Source: JAZGER01 sp036480335
GTDB taxonomy: Bacteria > Pseudomonadota > Gammaproteobacteria > DSM-19610
DNA: 20,605 bases
NCBI GenBank assembly: GCA_036480335.1
Contig: JAZGGH010000164.1
Span: forward strand, 1 to 20,605
Direction: 5' to 3'
Part shown: one piece after another, positions 6,893 through 16,948 of the stretch
Layout of the letters: each line of letters opens with the position of its first letter
Position numbering within the stretch: position 1 is the first letter of the stretch
Position numbers and translations under genes: made by a program
The notes under the pieces: model-generated
What the model was told of the DNA's origin: nothing
Seen by the model: only the letters and a program-made list of their open reading frames with translations
The model's database searches: none

Positions 6893-7786
6893 GTGGATAA
6901 ACTGGCCTGTATGCGAGCGTTTGTGGCGGTAGTTGATGCCGATGGTTTTTCCAGTGCTGCTCGCAAGGTGGGAATGACGAAAGCGTTGTTGAGTAAATAT
7001 GTGGCGCAACTGGAACAGAGTCTGGCAACCCGGTTGCTGCAGCGAACCACCCGGCATGTTAGCCCAACCGAAATCGGGCGAGCGTACTATGAGCGTTGTA
7101 TTCCTTTACTTGAAGAGCTGGATGAACTGGAATCCAGTGTCAGGGATATTCATGCTAGCCCAAGAGGGGAATTGAGAATTAGCGCTCCGGTTTCCTTTGC
7201 CGAGTTGCACCTGATGTCGCTGGTTTCCGCTTTTACCCAGCAATATCCGGATATTTGTATTGATCTGAGGTTATCTGACAGGGTAGTAGATATTGTCGAG
7301 GAAGGTATCGACCTGGCAATACGTATCGGGAATTTACCCGATTCAAGTCTGGTGGCGCGTTCTTTGGGCGAGATTCAGACGATTGCCTATGCATCGCCTG
7401 AATACCTGCAGGAAAACGGAGTTCCACAGCAGCCTGATGATTTGTTGCAGCATGCCTGTGTGATTGATACCAATATAGCAGATGGCAGACGTTGGCGATT
7501 CAAGCATAACGGTAGAGAAACGACGGTGCCTGTACAGGGTAATCATGCTGTGAATAGTGCAATTGCAGTCAGGGAGCTGGTGCTAGCCGGCAAGGGTATT
7601 GCCATAGGTCCCCGCTTTGTTATTGCGGATGATCTGAAAGCAGGGCGCCTGAATAGCGTGCTTGGTGAGTACGAGATTCAGACCTTCGGTTTGTATGCGG
7701 TCTATTCCCATCGGCGTCACCTGTCAACCAAAGTCAGGTTGTTCATTGACTGTCTGATAGCACATTTTTCGTCTGTTGTTGAGTAA
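6893..7786 (+). CDS. LysR-family transcriptional regulator
   Basis: A 297-residue LysR-type regulator. The GTG at 6893 follows a GGAGG ribosome-binding site by five bases and puts the helix-turn-helix at the normal place. The longer frame from 6800 would add 31 residues through the promoter region. The N-terminal winged helix contains FSSAARKVGMTKALLSKYVA, QRTTRHVSPTEIG and YYERC. The effector domain begins near GELRISAPVSFAE and has DLRLSDRVVDIVEEGIDLAI and VRELVLAGKGIAIGP, as in the CrgA/YafC-like group. It is divergent from the yceI set and probably regulates that set and itself through the palindrome between them. The inducer is not known; the neighbouring genes suggest a quinone, aromatic or electrophile signal. 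Confidence 0.9.
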   Translation: MDKLACMRAFVAVVDADGFSSAARKVGMTKALLSKYVAQLEQSLATRLLQRTTRHVSPTEIGRAYYERCIPLLEELDELESSVRDIHASPRGELRISAPVSFAELHLMSLVSAFTQQYPDICIDLRLSDRVVDIVEEGIDLAIRIGNLPDSSLVARSLGEIQTIAYASPEYLQENGVPQQPDDLLQHACVIDTNIADGRRWRFKHNGRETTVPVQGNHAVNSAIAVRELVLAGKGIAIGPRFVIADDLKAGRLNSVLGEYEIQTFGLYAVYSHRRHLSTKVRLFIDCLIAHFSSVVE

Positions 7787-7907
7787 TCCCTTTTTCCTTG
7801 GGCGGGAATTATCCTATTTGTTTGTAAGACACTTATAATGTCCTTTCAGTTTATTAAGTCTGTGTTCATACCAGAATATATATTTTTAATACGAAGGAAA
7901 GTTTAAG

Positions 7908-8585
7908 ATGAAAAAGATGTTGGTTTTTCTCCTGGGGACGTTTTTTATGAGCGTATCACAGGCAGCCCTTTATCAGTTGTCAGCAGATTTGCGTCCACCC
8001 AATCAGAACGGTACTGACCCGGATAGAATCACTGACCCTCAGGGTATTGTTCCCTCCAGCGCCAGTGGCGCTTTCAGTGCCATACTGGATACTGAAGCAT
8101 TAACTCTGACGGATATTGTTCTGTCTGTTGAAGGAATGACAAAAGCGGATTTGCTGAATTTTGGTCCAAATGCAACGCCTTTTCATCTGCATATTCCTAA
8201 TAGTGGTCCTGGCAGTTTTGGCTTCAATGTGGTTGATCTTTCCTTTGGTCCAGACGCTGGTCATTTTATTACGTCAGCTACCGGATTTACTTATGTGCGT
8301 GGATATCATTCAATTAAAGGCGATGCTCAGGGTCAGTTTGTCGCTGCGGGTATTTTTCCTGGTGATGATGTGATTGCAGATCTTCTGATTGATGAGTCTT
8401 TTATTCTGGTGCATTCAAATAAGGAATTATTTACCAATACCGTTCACCCGCCCCAGTTTCCGGATGGTTTTCCGTTTGGTGAATTGCGTGGCGAAATTGT
8501 AGCAACGGTGGTTCCGGTTCCCGCAGCATTCTGGTTGATGGGTTCAGCTATCATAGGGCTGTTTGGTCTGGCTCGTCGTAAGTAG
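7908..8585 (+). CDS. CHRD-domain protein with PEP-CTERM sorting signal
   Basis: A 225-residue exported protein. The signal peptide is residues 1-20 (SQA/A). The middle looks like a CHRD (chordin-like) domain: FSAILDTEALTLTDIVLSVEG, then TPFHLHIPNSGPG, and near the end PQFPDGFPFGELRGEI, which parallels the usual NVHT...FPGGEIRG pattern. The last 24 residues are a PEP-CTERM/VPLPA-type sorting signal: VPVPAAFWL, a hydrophobic helix, then ARRK. Proteins with this tail are processed by an exosortase and are linked to the cell surface or extracellular matrix; no exosortase is in this window. A GAAGGA ribosome-binding site precedes the ATG. A TATAAT at 7834-7839 may be a -10 element but lacks a clear -35 partner. 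Confidence 0.85.
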   Translation: MKKMLVFLLGTFFMSVSQAALYQLSADLRPPNQNGTDPDRITDPQGIVPSSASGAFSAILDTEALTLTDIVLSVEGMTKADLLNFGPNATPFHLHIPNSGPGSFGFNVVDLSFGPDAGHFITSATGFTYVRGYHSIKGDAQGQFVAAGIFPGDDVIADLLIDESFILVHSNKELFTNTVHPPQFPDGFPFGELRGEIVATVVPVPAAFWLMGSAIIGLFGLARRK

Positions 8586-8629
8586 GAGTTAACCGGGCTT
8601 TCAATGATTGCCCAGTTTTCACTCCCAAA

Positions 8630-8664
8630 AAAAAGCCCGCAGCGTGAAACGCTACGGGCTTTTT
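8630..8664. terminator. Bidirectional intrinsic terminator
   Basis: AAAAAGCCCG-C-AGCGT, loop GAA, ACGCT-A-CGGGCTTTTT. The stem is nearly perfect with A and T tracts on both flanks, so it can end transcripts from both convergent neighbours (the PEP-CTERM gene and the EF-G gene). Confidence 0.93.
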
Positions 8665-8677
8665 ATTTTGTTACAGA

Positions 8678-10762
<2,085 letters not shown>

Positions 10763-10797
10763 AGCTGTGCTCTAGTCTGCTTGTTAAATTGATTGAC

Positions 10798-10824
10798 CGG
10801 TAAGTTCCAGACAGGAAGTTACCG
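10798..10824 (-). promoter_or_regulatory. Hairpin in the fusA leader
   Basis: On the minus strand CGGTAACTTCC and GGAACTTACCG pair with one mismatch around a TGTCT loop, about 36 bases before the fusA start codon. No U-run follows, so it is not a simple terminator. It may be a stabilising or regulatory 5'-UTR structure, but similarity to a known riboregulator is not evident. Confidence 0.35.
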
Positions 10825-10884
10825 TTGATTTGCTGGCCTGCCAATATGATTAATGATTGAAATGGCTCAGCGGAAAAACCACGC

Positions 10885-10890
10885 ATTATA
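10885..10890 (-). promoter_or_regulatory. Possible -10 element for fusA
   Basis: A consensus TATAAT on the minus strand about 120 bases before the fusA ATG. No convincing TTGACA-like -35 sits at 16-18 bases. It would give a leader that includes the hairpin at 10798-10824. Confidence 0.35.
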
Positions 10891-10971
10891 ACGCAAAATG
10901 CCTAATTGTTGAGACTATTTCAATAAATATTTTATAAGTGGAATCCGCCAATTTATCGGCAATTTAGTCGC

Positions 10972-11012
10972 TTTGGGGCCAGTTTGTCAGAGTATTGTCA
11001 GTCATTTGGGGC
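10972..11012 (+). repeat. Nested direct repeats in the fusA-CBS intergenic region
   Basis: TTTGGGGC occurs at 10972 and 11005 (33 bp apart) and TTGTCAG at 10984 and 10995 (11 bp apart), nested as A-B-B-A. Spacings are whole numbers of helical turns, as for a protein binding one DNA face. The 348-bp gap between fusA and the CBS gene otherwise shows only the fusA leader and promoter candidates. Confidence 0.4.
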
Positions 11013-11110
11013 TGAAAAGCCGATATTACTGCCTATTTTTGGTGACGGAGCATTTGGTGTGATTGTTGCATTAAAAAATGTAATGTATTTAATCTCAGGA
11101 GGAACGTGCT

Positions 11111-11611
11111 GTGGCATGCAAAATTGAAAATATGGTGTATGAGACCGCCGAAGCGCTGGACGAATCGGTGTTTGTCTATGAAGCTGCGGAATTGATGGCG
11201 CAATATAACCTGGGATCGATTATGGTTACCAGTGGCGGCACTGTGATTGGCCTGTTCACAGAAAGGGATTTAATTACTCGTGTGATCGGTTTGCGTAAGG
11301 ATCCTGCTGAAACCCGGCTGGCTGATGTCTGTACGCGTAATTTAATATCGATTACGACTGAAGCCACCTGCGAAGAGGCGATAAAACTCATGGGCGCGAA
11401 TAAATGTCGGCGTCTGGTGGTGTATAAAAATAATACTTATCAGGGAATGGTCAGTTTGCCAAAAGTTGCCCAGGCAATGGCGCATAAGGGTGGCAGGGAT
11501 TTTGCTGTCAACTTTGTTTTTGCTATTTCGCTGGCGACTATTATTGGTTTCCTGATTCTATTGTCCACCCGCTTGCCTGATATGATTGAGCTGGCCAGAA
11601 ATACCCAATGA
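11111..11611 (+). CDS. CBS-pair protein with C-terminal membrane anchor
   Basis: A 166-residue protein starting with GTG after a perfect AGGAGG ribosome-binding site. Two CBS domains form a Bateman pair: residues about 8-63, ending in GTVIGLFTERDLITRVIGL, and about 73-125, ending in CRRLVVYKNNTYQGMVSL. CBS pairs usually bind adenine nucleotides and act as energy sensors. A single hydrophobic helix follows at about 132-155 (FVFAISLATIIGFLILL), and the protein ends with a short polar tail. The membrane tail is unusual for the small CBS-pair proteins. It lies 59 bases before the cytochrome gene, on the same strand, so co-expression is possible, but a candidate FNR-like site between them may mark a separate promoter. 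No enzyme domain is attached and the partner is unknown. Confidence 0.82.
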   Translation: MACKIENMVYETAEALDESVFVYEAAELMAQYNLGSIMVTSGGTVIGLFTERDLITRVIGLRKDPAETRLADVCTRNLISITTEATCEEAIKLMGANKCRRLVVYKNNTYQGMVSLPKVAQAMAHKGGRDFAVNFVFAISLATIIGFLILLSTRLPDMIELARNTQ

Positions 11612-11623
11612 GATAGTAAGTAT

Positions 11624-11637
11624 ACGATCTAGATCAA
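11624..11637. promoter_or_regulatory. FNR/Anr-like half-conserved site upstream of cytochrome gene
   Basis: ACGAT-CTAG-ATCAA matches the FNR consensus TTGAT-N4-ATCAA at eight of ten fixed positions. It lies 33 bases before the cytochrome start codon, which is close for an activator site. It could be a repressor position or chance; no matching -10/-35 pair is clear. Confidence 0.3.
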
Positions 11638-11670
11638 GGCTGGAAATAAAAAGAGTGCTATATTGTAATC

Positions 11671-12393
11671 ATGCAGTCCTTTGTACAAAAACTTCTCTCC
11701 TTTAGTGTGCCGCCTGCCTCCGCTGTTTTTCTGATGTCTGTTGCGACGGCAGCAACGGTTCGTTTCGAGCTGGAATTTGAAGCGAATCTGGCCAATGGCA
11801 AGCATGTCTATGAAATCTGTGCCAGCTGTCATTTGCCGGAGGGCTGGGGCAATGAAGATGGCACATACCCGCAACTGGCTGGTCAAAACCAGAAGGTGCT
11901 GATCAAGCAATTGCTCGATATTCGCAGTGGCAAACGCGACAATCCGATTATGTATCCTTTCGTTTCCGCACGCACTATTCCCGATTACCAGTCACTTGCT
12001 GATGTCGTCGCTTATATTTCATTGCTGCCAATGACGCCTGAAAATGGCAAAGGCCCCTGGGGGGCGGATACTGTTGAATACAGGCAGGGAAAGACACTGT
12101 ATCAGGAAAAATGTTCAGGCTGTCATGGCGCGAGCGGTGAGGGCAATGATGCTTTATCTATTCCTAAGCTGCAGGGGCAACATTATGCTTATAACCTGAG
12201 ACAGATCCGGCATATTTCCAGAAAAGAACGCCGCTCTGATCCGGCTATGCTGAGTATAGTTGAGCACCTGAAATCTGATCAGATAGAAAAAATCGTGAAT
12301 TATGTCAGTCGGCTGCCTGTGCCGAAATCCAGTCTGGCACCGGATATACACTGGCGTAACCCTGATTTTTCGGATGAGCTCAATGGCAAATAA
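11671..12393 (+). CDS. fccA: Dihaem cytochrome c, FccA-like subunit of flavocytochrome c
   Basis: Periplasmic electron carrier of the cytochrome c4 type that accepts electrons from the FccB flavoprotein encoded next. The 240-residue protein has a signal peptide (about 1-28, hydrophobic with an ATA cleavage region) and two haem-binding motifs, CASCH (50-54) and CSGCH (148-152). Candidate axial methionines are M94 in NPIMYPF and M193 in DPAMLSI. PQLAGQ and PKLQGQ after each haem site show the internal duplication of the c4/FccA fold. Its 3' end overlaps the FccB start, so the subunits are translationally coupled. The ribosome-binding site is weak. A plain cytochrome c4 is the alternative, but the FccB partner makes the sulfide dehydrogenase assignment likely. 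Confidence 0.85.
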   Translation: MQSFVQKLLSFSVPPASAVFLMSVATAATVRFELEFEANLANGKHVYEICASCHLPEGWGNEDGTYPQLAGQNQKVLIKQLLDIRSGKRDNPIMYPFVSARTIPDYQSLADVVAYISLLPMTPENGKGPWGADTVEYRQGKTLYQEKCSGCHGASGEGNDALSIPKLQGQHYAYNLRQIRHISRKERRSDPAMLSIVEHLKSDQIEKIVNYVSRLPVPKSSLAPDIHWRNPDFSDELNGK

Positions 12394-13735
12394 AATCAAT
12401 CGACGTAAATTTCTCAAAGTCGGTGGCGCTGTTATGGCAGCCGGTACATCCGGCCATATTCTGGCAAGTGACACGACCAAAACGACCGCAGATGCTAAGA
12501 CTGTTGTTAAACCGCGTTATCTGCGCAAGGCCGATTTACCCGCAGCCAAAGGTCCGCGTATCGTCGTTATCGGTGGTGGCTGGTCGGGTCTGACCATGGC
12601 GAAATACCTGAAAAAGCAAAACAGTCAGTTTGATGTTGTCCTGATGGACCGTAATGCAGCCTTTATTTCCTGCCCTCTGAGCAATGCCTGGATGGCGGGG
12701 GAATTGAGTCTTGATTTTTTAACCCACAGTTATCTTGATGCGGCAAAAAATGGCGACTATATTTTTTTACGCGCAACCGCGATTGATCTCGACAGAGAAA
12801 GTAAAACCCTGTTCACTGATCAGGGTAGCATTGAGTATGAATACCTGGTGATCGCGCCGGGTATTGATTATGATTATTCGCGTATCGGCGTGACCGATCC
12901 GGCGGATGCTCAGCAAATTTATACGCAGTATCCAGGCGGGTTCACCAACGCATCAGAATACCTGAGTATCAAACGTAAATTGTTCGATTTCAAAGGCGGT
13001 ACCCTGGCGCTGACAGTGCCCAAAGGGAATTATCGCTGCATGGCCGCGCCTTATGAACGCGCCTGTATGGCTGCTGCTATTCTGAAAAAACGTGACATCA
13101 AGGCAAAAATTCAGGTGCTGGATATGAATCCGGATATTCGCATTAAAAAAGACGGTTTTCGCAATGCCTTTGAGACGTTTTATGCCGACACCATCGAGTA
13201 TGTCAATCAGGTAGAAATTACCGCTGTTAATCTCTCAACTAAAGAAATCGAGACGGACTTCGACAGCTACGGTTTCGATGATGCCATCATCTACCCACCG
13301 ATCAGGGCATCCCGGCTGATTGAAAACCTGGGTCTGGCCAATCCGTCGAGTCCACAGAAAGAAGCTGAAATTGATGAATTAAAATATCATCTGAAGGATG
13401 ATGAACATGTTTACATTACCGGCGATGCCAGGCCACAGCCTTTTTCCAAGAGCGGTAACACTGCGCATTCAGAAGCACGCTATGTCGCTGAAGTCATAGC
13501 CGCACATGCGCAGGGTAAAACCATTGAATGGCGCAGCCCACAAACCATGTGTTTTTCCGGCGTCAGGATTGATCCCTATGAAGCCATGAGTATTGTGGCT
13601 TTTTATGATTACAACAAGGCAGACAAGACTTTTGCTTTCAAACGTGTGCACCAGGTTGAAAAGTGGTCATACCGGGGTGGCCAGGCGGGGCTGGCCTGGG
13701 CGGAAGGTATTTTTCGGGATATGTTTTACGCCTGA
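12383..13735 (+). CDS. fccB: Flavocytochrome c sulfide dehydrogenase flavoprotein subunit (FccB/SoxF-like)
   Basis: FAD-dependent periplasmic enzyme that oxidises sulfide and passes electrons to the cytochrome subunit. A Tat signal is seen: NRRKFLKVGGA, with the arginines at 7-8. The FAD-binding VVIGGGWSGLTMAK is at about 61-74. Cysteine 97 in FISCPLSN is at the place of the FAD-linked cysteine. Cysteine 219 in YRCMAAPYERA and cysteine 390 in QTMCFSG are at the places of the redox disulfide pair of FccB, so the catalytic set appears complete. FAD also contacts YITGDA near 344. I chose the ATG at 12383, inside the end of the cytochrome gene; an in-frame ATG at 12374 adds three residues. The gene converges on an anion transporter 11 bases away. 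A paralogous FCSD-like enzyme with another sulfur substrate is possible. Confidence 0.87.
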   Translation: MANKINRRKFLKVGGAVMAAGTSGHILASDTTKTTADAKTVVKPRYLRKADLPAAKGPRIVVIGGGWSGLTMAKYLKKQNSQFDVVLMDRNAAFISCPLSNAWMAGELSLDFLTHSYLDAAKNGDYIFLRATAIDLDRESKTLFTDQGSIEYEYLVIAPGIDYDYSRIGVTDPADAQQIYTQYPGGFTNASEYLSIKRKLFDFKGGTLALTVPKGNYRCMAAPYERACMAAAILKKRDIKAKIQVLDMNPDIRIKKDGFRNAFETFYADTIEYVNQVEITAVNLSTKEIETDFDSYGFDDAIIYPPIRASRLIENLGLANPSSPQKEAEIDELKYHLKDDEHVYITGDARPQPFSKSGNTAHSEARYVAEVIAAHAQGKTIEWRSPQTMCFSGVRIDPYEAMSIVAFYDYNKADKTFAFKRVHQVEKWSYRGGQAGLAWAEGIFRDMFYA

Positions 13736-13746
13736 TCCAAAAACAT

Positions 13747-15165
13747 TCAAACAAGTATCAGATAACACAGCAAGGATATAATCACTGCACCAATGATATT
13801 CAACACAAACCCTTCTCTCGCCATCTGCCGAGTTGTAAAAAAACCGCTGGCATAAACGATACTGTTTGGCGCCGTGGCAACCGGCATCATAAAAGCACAA
13901 CTGGCACTGATTGCCGCTGGAATCATTAATAACTCCGGGGCCAGATTAGAGCCCATCGCTGCTGCTGCCAGCACCGGCATCAGTAAAACGGTACTTGCGG
14001 TATTGCTGGTGGTCTCGGTCAGAAAGGTAACGCCGAGACAGATAACAAAAATCATTGCTAACATCGGCAGACTAGACAGGCCCGACAGATTTTCGGCAAG
14101 AATGGTGCTCAACCCCGATATGCCAAAGGCTTTGGCCAGGCAAATACCCCCACCAAACAGAATTAGAATGCCCCAGGGAATGGTCGCAGCCGTATCCCAG
14201 TCGAGTAGCTTTTCACCTTTGCCATCAGGAACAATGAACATCATAATCACTGCCAGCAAGGCAACAGAGGCATCATTAGCTGCTGGCAGGCCAAGCCAGC
14301 TACTCCATCCTCCGAACGGCTCCTGCCGGGTGATCCATGCCAGCGCGGTCAGTACAAATACCAGCATGACGCGTTTTTCAACCGTGCTCCAGTTGCCCAC
14401 TTCCTGCATTCTGAAGCCGCCGGTATAGGTGAGCTTTCGGGTCAGCCACCACCAGCTAGCCGGGATCATGCAAACCACAATAGGGACGCCCCAGCTCATC
14501 CACTCAGTGAACGCAATCGTCTGCTGAAACTGTTGTTCGTAGACCTGCATGAAAACGAGATTCGGCGGTGTGCCAATGGGGGTGCCGATGCCACCGATGC
14601 TTGCAGCATAGGCAATGCCGAGCATTAACGGCGTGGTCATTTTGCTGTCTTTTGCCTGACTGGCTACAGCCATAGCGACGGGCAGGAGCATTAACGTGGT
14701 TGCCGTGTTAGAAATCCACATGCTTAAGGTTGCGGCGGTCACCATAAATCCGAGCACCAGTTGTTTGCTGCTGGTGTGACCGAACAGTCTGACCATAAAC
14801 AGCGCCAGGCGCAAATGCGCACCACTGCGTTCCATTGCCCTGGATAAAATAAAACCGCCCATTAACAACAGAATCAACGGGCTGCCATAAGCCTGCCCGA
14901 TTTCATTTTTTGTCAGAATACCACTGAGCTGAAAAACAGATAGCGGTATCAGTGAAGTGACAGGAATAGGCACGGGTTCAAATACCCACCAAATAACACA
15001 GAGTATGGTGACGGCAGCAGTAATAGCAATTTGCCTGTCCTGGGCAAGTAGCAGGTAGATCAGGACAGCCAGCAAAGGGCCGAGATAAAGAGCGTGTGTT
15101 TTCAGGTTCATGGTTATGATGGTACTGGATAAGGCAGGTCTTTGTGTGTCCCGGGATTTTGTCAT
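13747..15165 (-). CDS. SLC13/DASS family anion symporter
   Basis: A 472-residue inner-membrane transporter of the divalent-anion:sodium symporter family, which moves dicarboxylates, citrate or sulfate with sodium. It has about eleven hydrophobic segments. The two signature SNT motifs are present: WISNTATTLMLLPV (SNT at 152-154) and ETTSNTASTVLLMPV (SNT at 387-389). The hairpin sequences GGIGTPIGTPPNLVF (about 191-205) and MMPVATAPNSIVYASG are also present. These are the two sodium/substrate sites of the fold. The start at 15165 has an AAGGG ribosome-binding site; an internal ATG at 15111 has none. It converges on fccB, and no terminator is visible between them. Substrate is not determined; dicarboxylate is most common, and sulfate is an option given the sulfide-oxidation neighbours. 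Confidence 0.9.
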   Translation of the reverse strand: MTKSRDTQRPALSSTIITMNLKTHALYLGPLLAVLIYLLLAQDRQIAITAAVTILCVIWWVFEPVPIPVTSLIPLSVFQLSGILTKNEIGQAYGSPLILLLMGGFILSRAMERSGAHLRLALFMVRLFGHTSSKQLVLGFMVTAATLSMWISNTATTLMLLPVAMAVASQAKDSKMTTPLMLGIAYAASIGGIGTPIGTPPNLVFMQVYEQQFQQTIAFTEWMSWGVPIVVCMIPASWWWLTRKLTYTGGFRMQEVGNWSTVEKRVMLVFVLTALAWITRQEPFGGWSSWLGLPAANDASVALLAVIMMFIVPDGKGEKLLDWDTAATIPWGILILFGGGICLAKAFGISGLSTILAENLSGLSSLPMLAMIFVICLGVTFLTETTSNTASTVLLMPVLAAAAMGSNLAPELLMIPAAISASCAFMMPVATAPNSIVYASGFFTTRQMAREGFVLNIIGAVIISLLCYLILV

Positions 15166-15218
15166 ACTTTAGCCCTTTGTTAAGAATTGTTTTGTAATTC
15201 CGATAAGGTGAACATGTG

Positions 15219-15244
15219 GCCAATATTTTATTGGAAGTATTGGC
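15219..15244. promoter_or_regulatory. Inverted repeat upstream of the chemoreceptor gene
   Basis: GCCAATA and TATTGGC form an exact inverted repeat with 12 bases between, 28 bases before the chemoreceptor ATG. A competing inner pair CCAAT-ATTTT-ATTGG overlaps its left arm. It sits between two divergent genes, so it may be an operator or a leader hairpin. Confidence 0.4.
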
Positions 15245-15272
15245 GTAGTCAGTAATTGAGACGGTACAAACA

Positions 15273-16871
15273 ATGAATGCAAGAATATCTCAACTAATTA
15301 ATAGATTATTTTGTTTGATGGGGCTGAAGACACTTACATCCCAGTTTTTCTTTTCTTATTGGGTCATCATATTGTGTGGTTTGGCCGTTATTGGTTCCCA
15401 GTTTATGACCATGGGTAACGATGCAATGGGAATTGACCTCGCAGGACGACAGCGCATGTTGAGTCAGCGTCTGGCCAAGGAGTCAATGCTGGTTGGGCAG
15501 GGTGTCGAATCGGCAACGAATTTACAGAACACCATTGAGTTGTTTGAAAATTCTCACCGTGTATTGCTTGAAGGAGATACTGAGCTTGGCTTGCCTGCTG
15601 TGACAGATGCTGAGATCAGGCAGCGATTGGAAGGCGTGGGTGTATTATGGAATAAATACAAGGTGGCCTGTCTTGATTATAGTCAGAGCCCTGATATTGG
15701 TCGTGCGGAAACAATTCACCAGCTGTCACTGGATGTGCTGAAGGAAATGAACAAGGCTGTTGGTGCGATGGCAGAGTTGTCAAACAGTGTGGTGCGCAGT
15801 CAACAACTTATTTCGTTTGTGGCTTCATTGATCTTGATTTTACTGATTATCATGGGGCGAATTTTTGGTAAGACGGTTTTGCTGGATAATATTGTTGCCC
15901 TGAAAGAACATTTAATTCAAGTCAGTCGTGGGGACTTTTCTCTCACGATTGCCAATACGCATCATGAAAATGAAATCGGCCAGATGATTGATGCGTACAA
16001 TAAAATGCTGAGTAATGTTGGAACGATGATTAGCGGTGTTTCAGATGTTGCAGGTAATGTGGTGGACGGTGCCAGTCAGGCCGCAGCCACATTGAATCAG
16101 ACTGAAAAGGGTGTGCGTCAGCAACATGAAGATATTCATCATCTGGTGGATGCAATGCAGCAGTTGAATGTTGCTGCCGAGCGTGTCACCCGTTCAACGC
16201 AGGAGGCTGCCAGCCAGGCCAGTGCTGCACATTCAGAGGCGGCAACAGGGCAAAAAGTGGTTGCAGAAGCAGTCAACGGTATCCAGCAGATTTCCGGTAA
16301 AATCGAGCAGGCATCGTCTGTTATGCAGGCGCTTGAAAAAGACAGTCAGGAGGTTGGGAAGGTCCTCAGGGTTATTACCGGCATCGCTGAAAAAACCAAT
16401 CTATTGGCATTGAATGCAGCAATTGAAGCGGCGCGCGCGGGTGAACAGGGTCGGGGTTTTGCCGTGGTCGCAGATGAAGTCAGAACTCTTGCATTGAGAA
16501 CTCAGGAATCCACCGAAGAAATCAAGAGTATTATTGATCGATTGCAGGGGCAGTCAAAAGCCGCAGTGGATGTGATTTCAGAAACCAGAGAGCAGACGGA
16601 TTCCAGTGTTAAATCGGCAACTGAAGCCAGTCATTCATTGAATTCTATTGTCACAAATGTGACCAGTATTGATGCAATGAATCAAGAGGTTGAGCGGGCT
16701 ATTGCTGAGCAGGCACATGTGGCAGCGAATATAGATCAGAGCCTCAATAGTATATTTGTAATCGCTGAGCAAACCAGTCAGGCGACAGGTAATAGTGTTG
16801 CTGCAACTCGCAGCATAAACGATCAGATTAATACCCTGAAAGGATTGATAGCTGATTTCAAGGTAGGTTAG
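15273..16871 (+). CDS. Methyl-accepting chemotaxis protein with PilJ-type sensor domain
   Basis: A 532-residue transmembrane chemoreceptor. Membrane helix 1 is about residues 24-45 and helix 2 about 178-199. The periplasmic part between them has the PilJ/NarX-type box DLAGRQRMLSQRLAKES (55-71), known from type IV pilus and nitrate/nitrite sensors. A HAMP region is at about 200-250. The signalling domain has the highly conserved hairpin tip EKTNLLALNAAIEAARAG with GRGFAVVADEVRTLA (373-407), which contacts CheA and CheW. There is no C-terminal CheR/CheB pentapeptide. The gene appears monocistronic. Whether it feeds a flagellar or a twitching/pilus pathway, and what ligand it senses, cannot be told from sequence. 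Confidence 0.93.
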   Translation: MNARISQLINRLFCLMGLKTLTSQFFFSYWVIILCGLAVIGSQFMTMGNDAMGIDLAGRQRMLSQRLAKESMLVGQGVESATNLQNTIELFENSHRVLLEGDTELGLPAVTDAEIRQRLEGVGVLWNKYKVACLDYSQSPDIGRAETIHQLSLDVLKEMNKAVGAMAELSNSVVRSQQLISFVASLILILLIIMGRIFGKTVLLDNIVALKEHLIQVSRGDFSLTIANTHHENEIGQMIDAYNKMLSNVGTMISGVSDVAGNVVDGASQAAATLNQTEKGVRQQHEDIHHLVDAMQQLNVAAERVTRSTQEAASQASAAHSEAATGQKVVAEAVNGIQQISGKIEQASSVMQALEKDSQEVGKVLRVITGIAEKTNLLALNAAIEAARAGEQGRGFAVVADEVRTLALRTQESTEEIKSIIDRLQGQSKAAVDVISETREQTDSSVKSATEASHSLNSIVTNVTSIDAMNQEVERAIAEQAHVAANIDQSLNSIFVIAEQTSQATGNSVAATRSINDQINTLKGLIADFKVG

Positions 16872-16948
16872 TATTTTCATAAATTGATCAGAGGCCCCCT
16901 TATCATCAGTTATGCTAGATATTGGAAAACAGAAGGGTAAATAGAAAT

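Noticed and set aside
11063..11091. TTGTTG-N17-TATTTA as a promoter for the CBS gene
   Set aside because: Both hexamers are poor and the predicted transcript start would fall on the ribosome-binding site.
12302..12382. Upstream extension of the FccB frame
   Set aside because: It lies within the cytochrome gene and would put 27 residues before the Tat signal.
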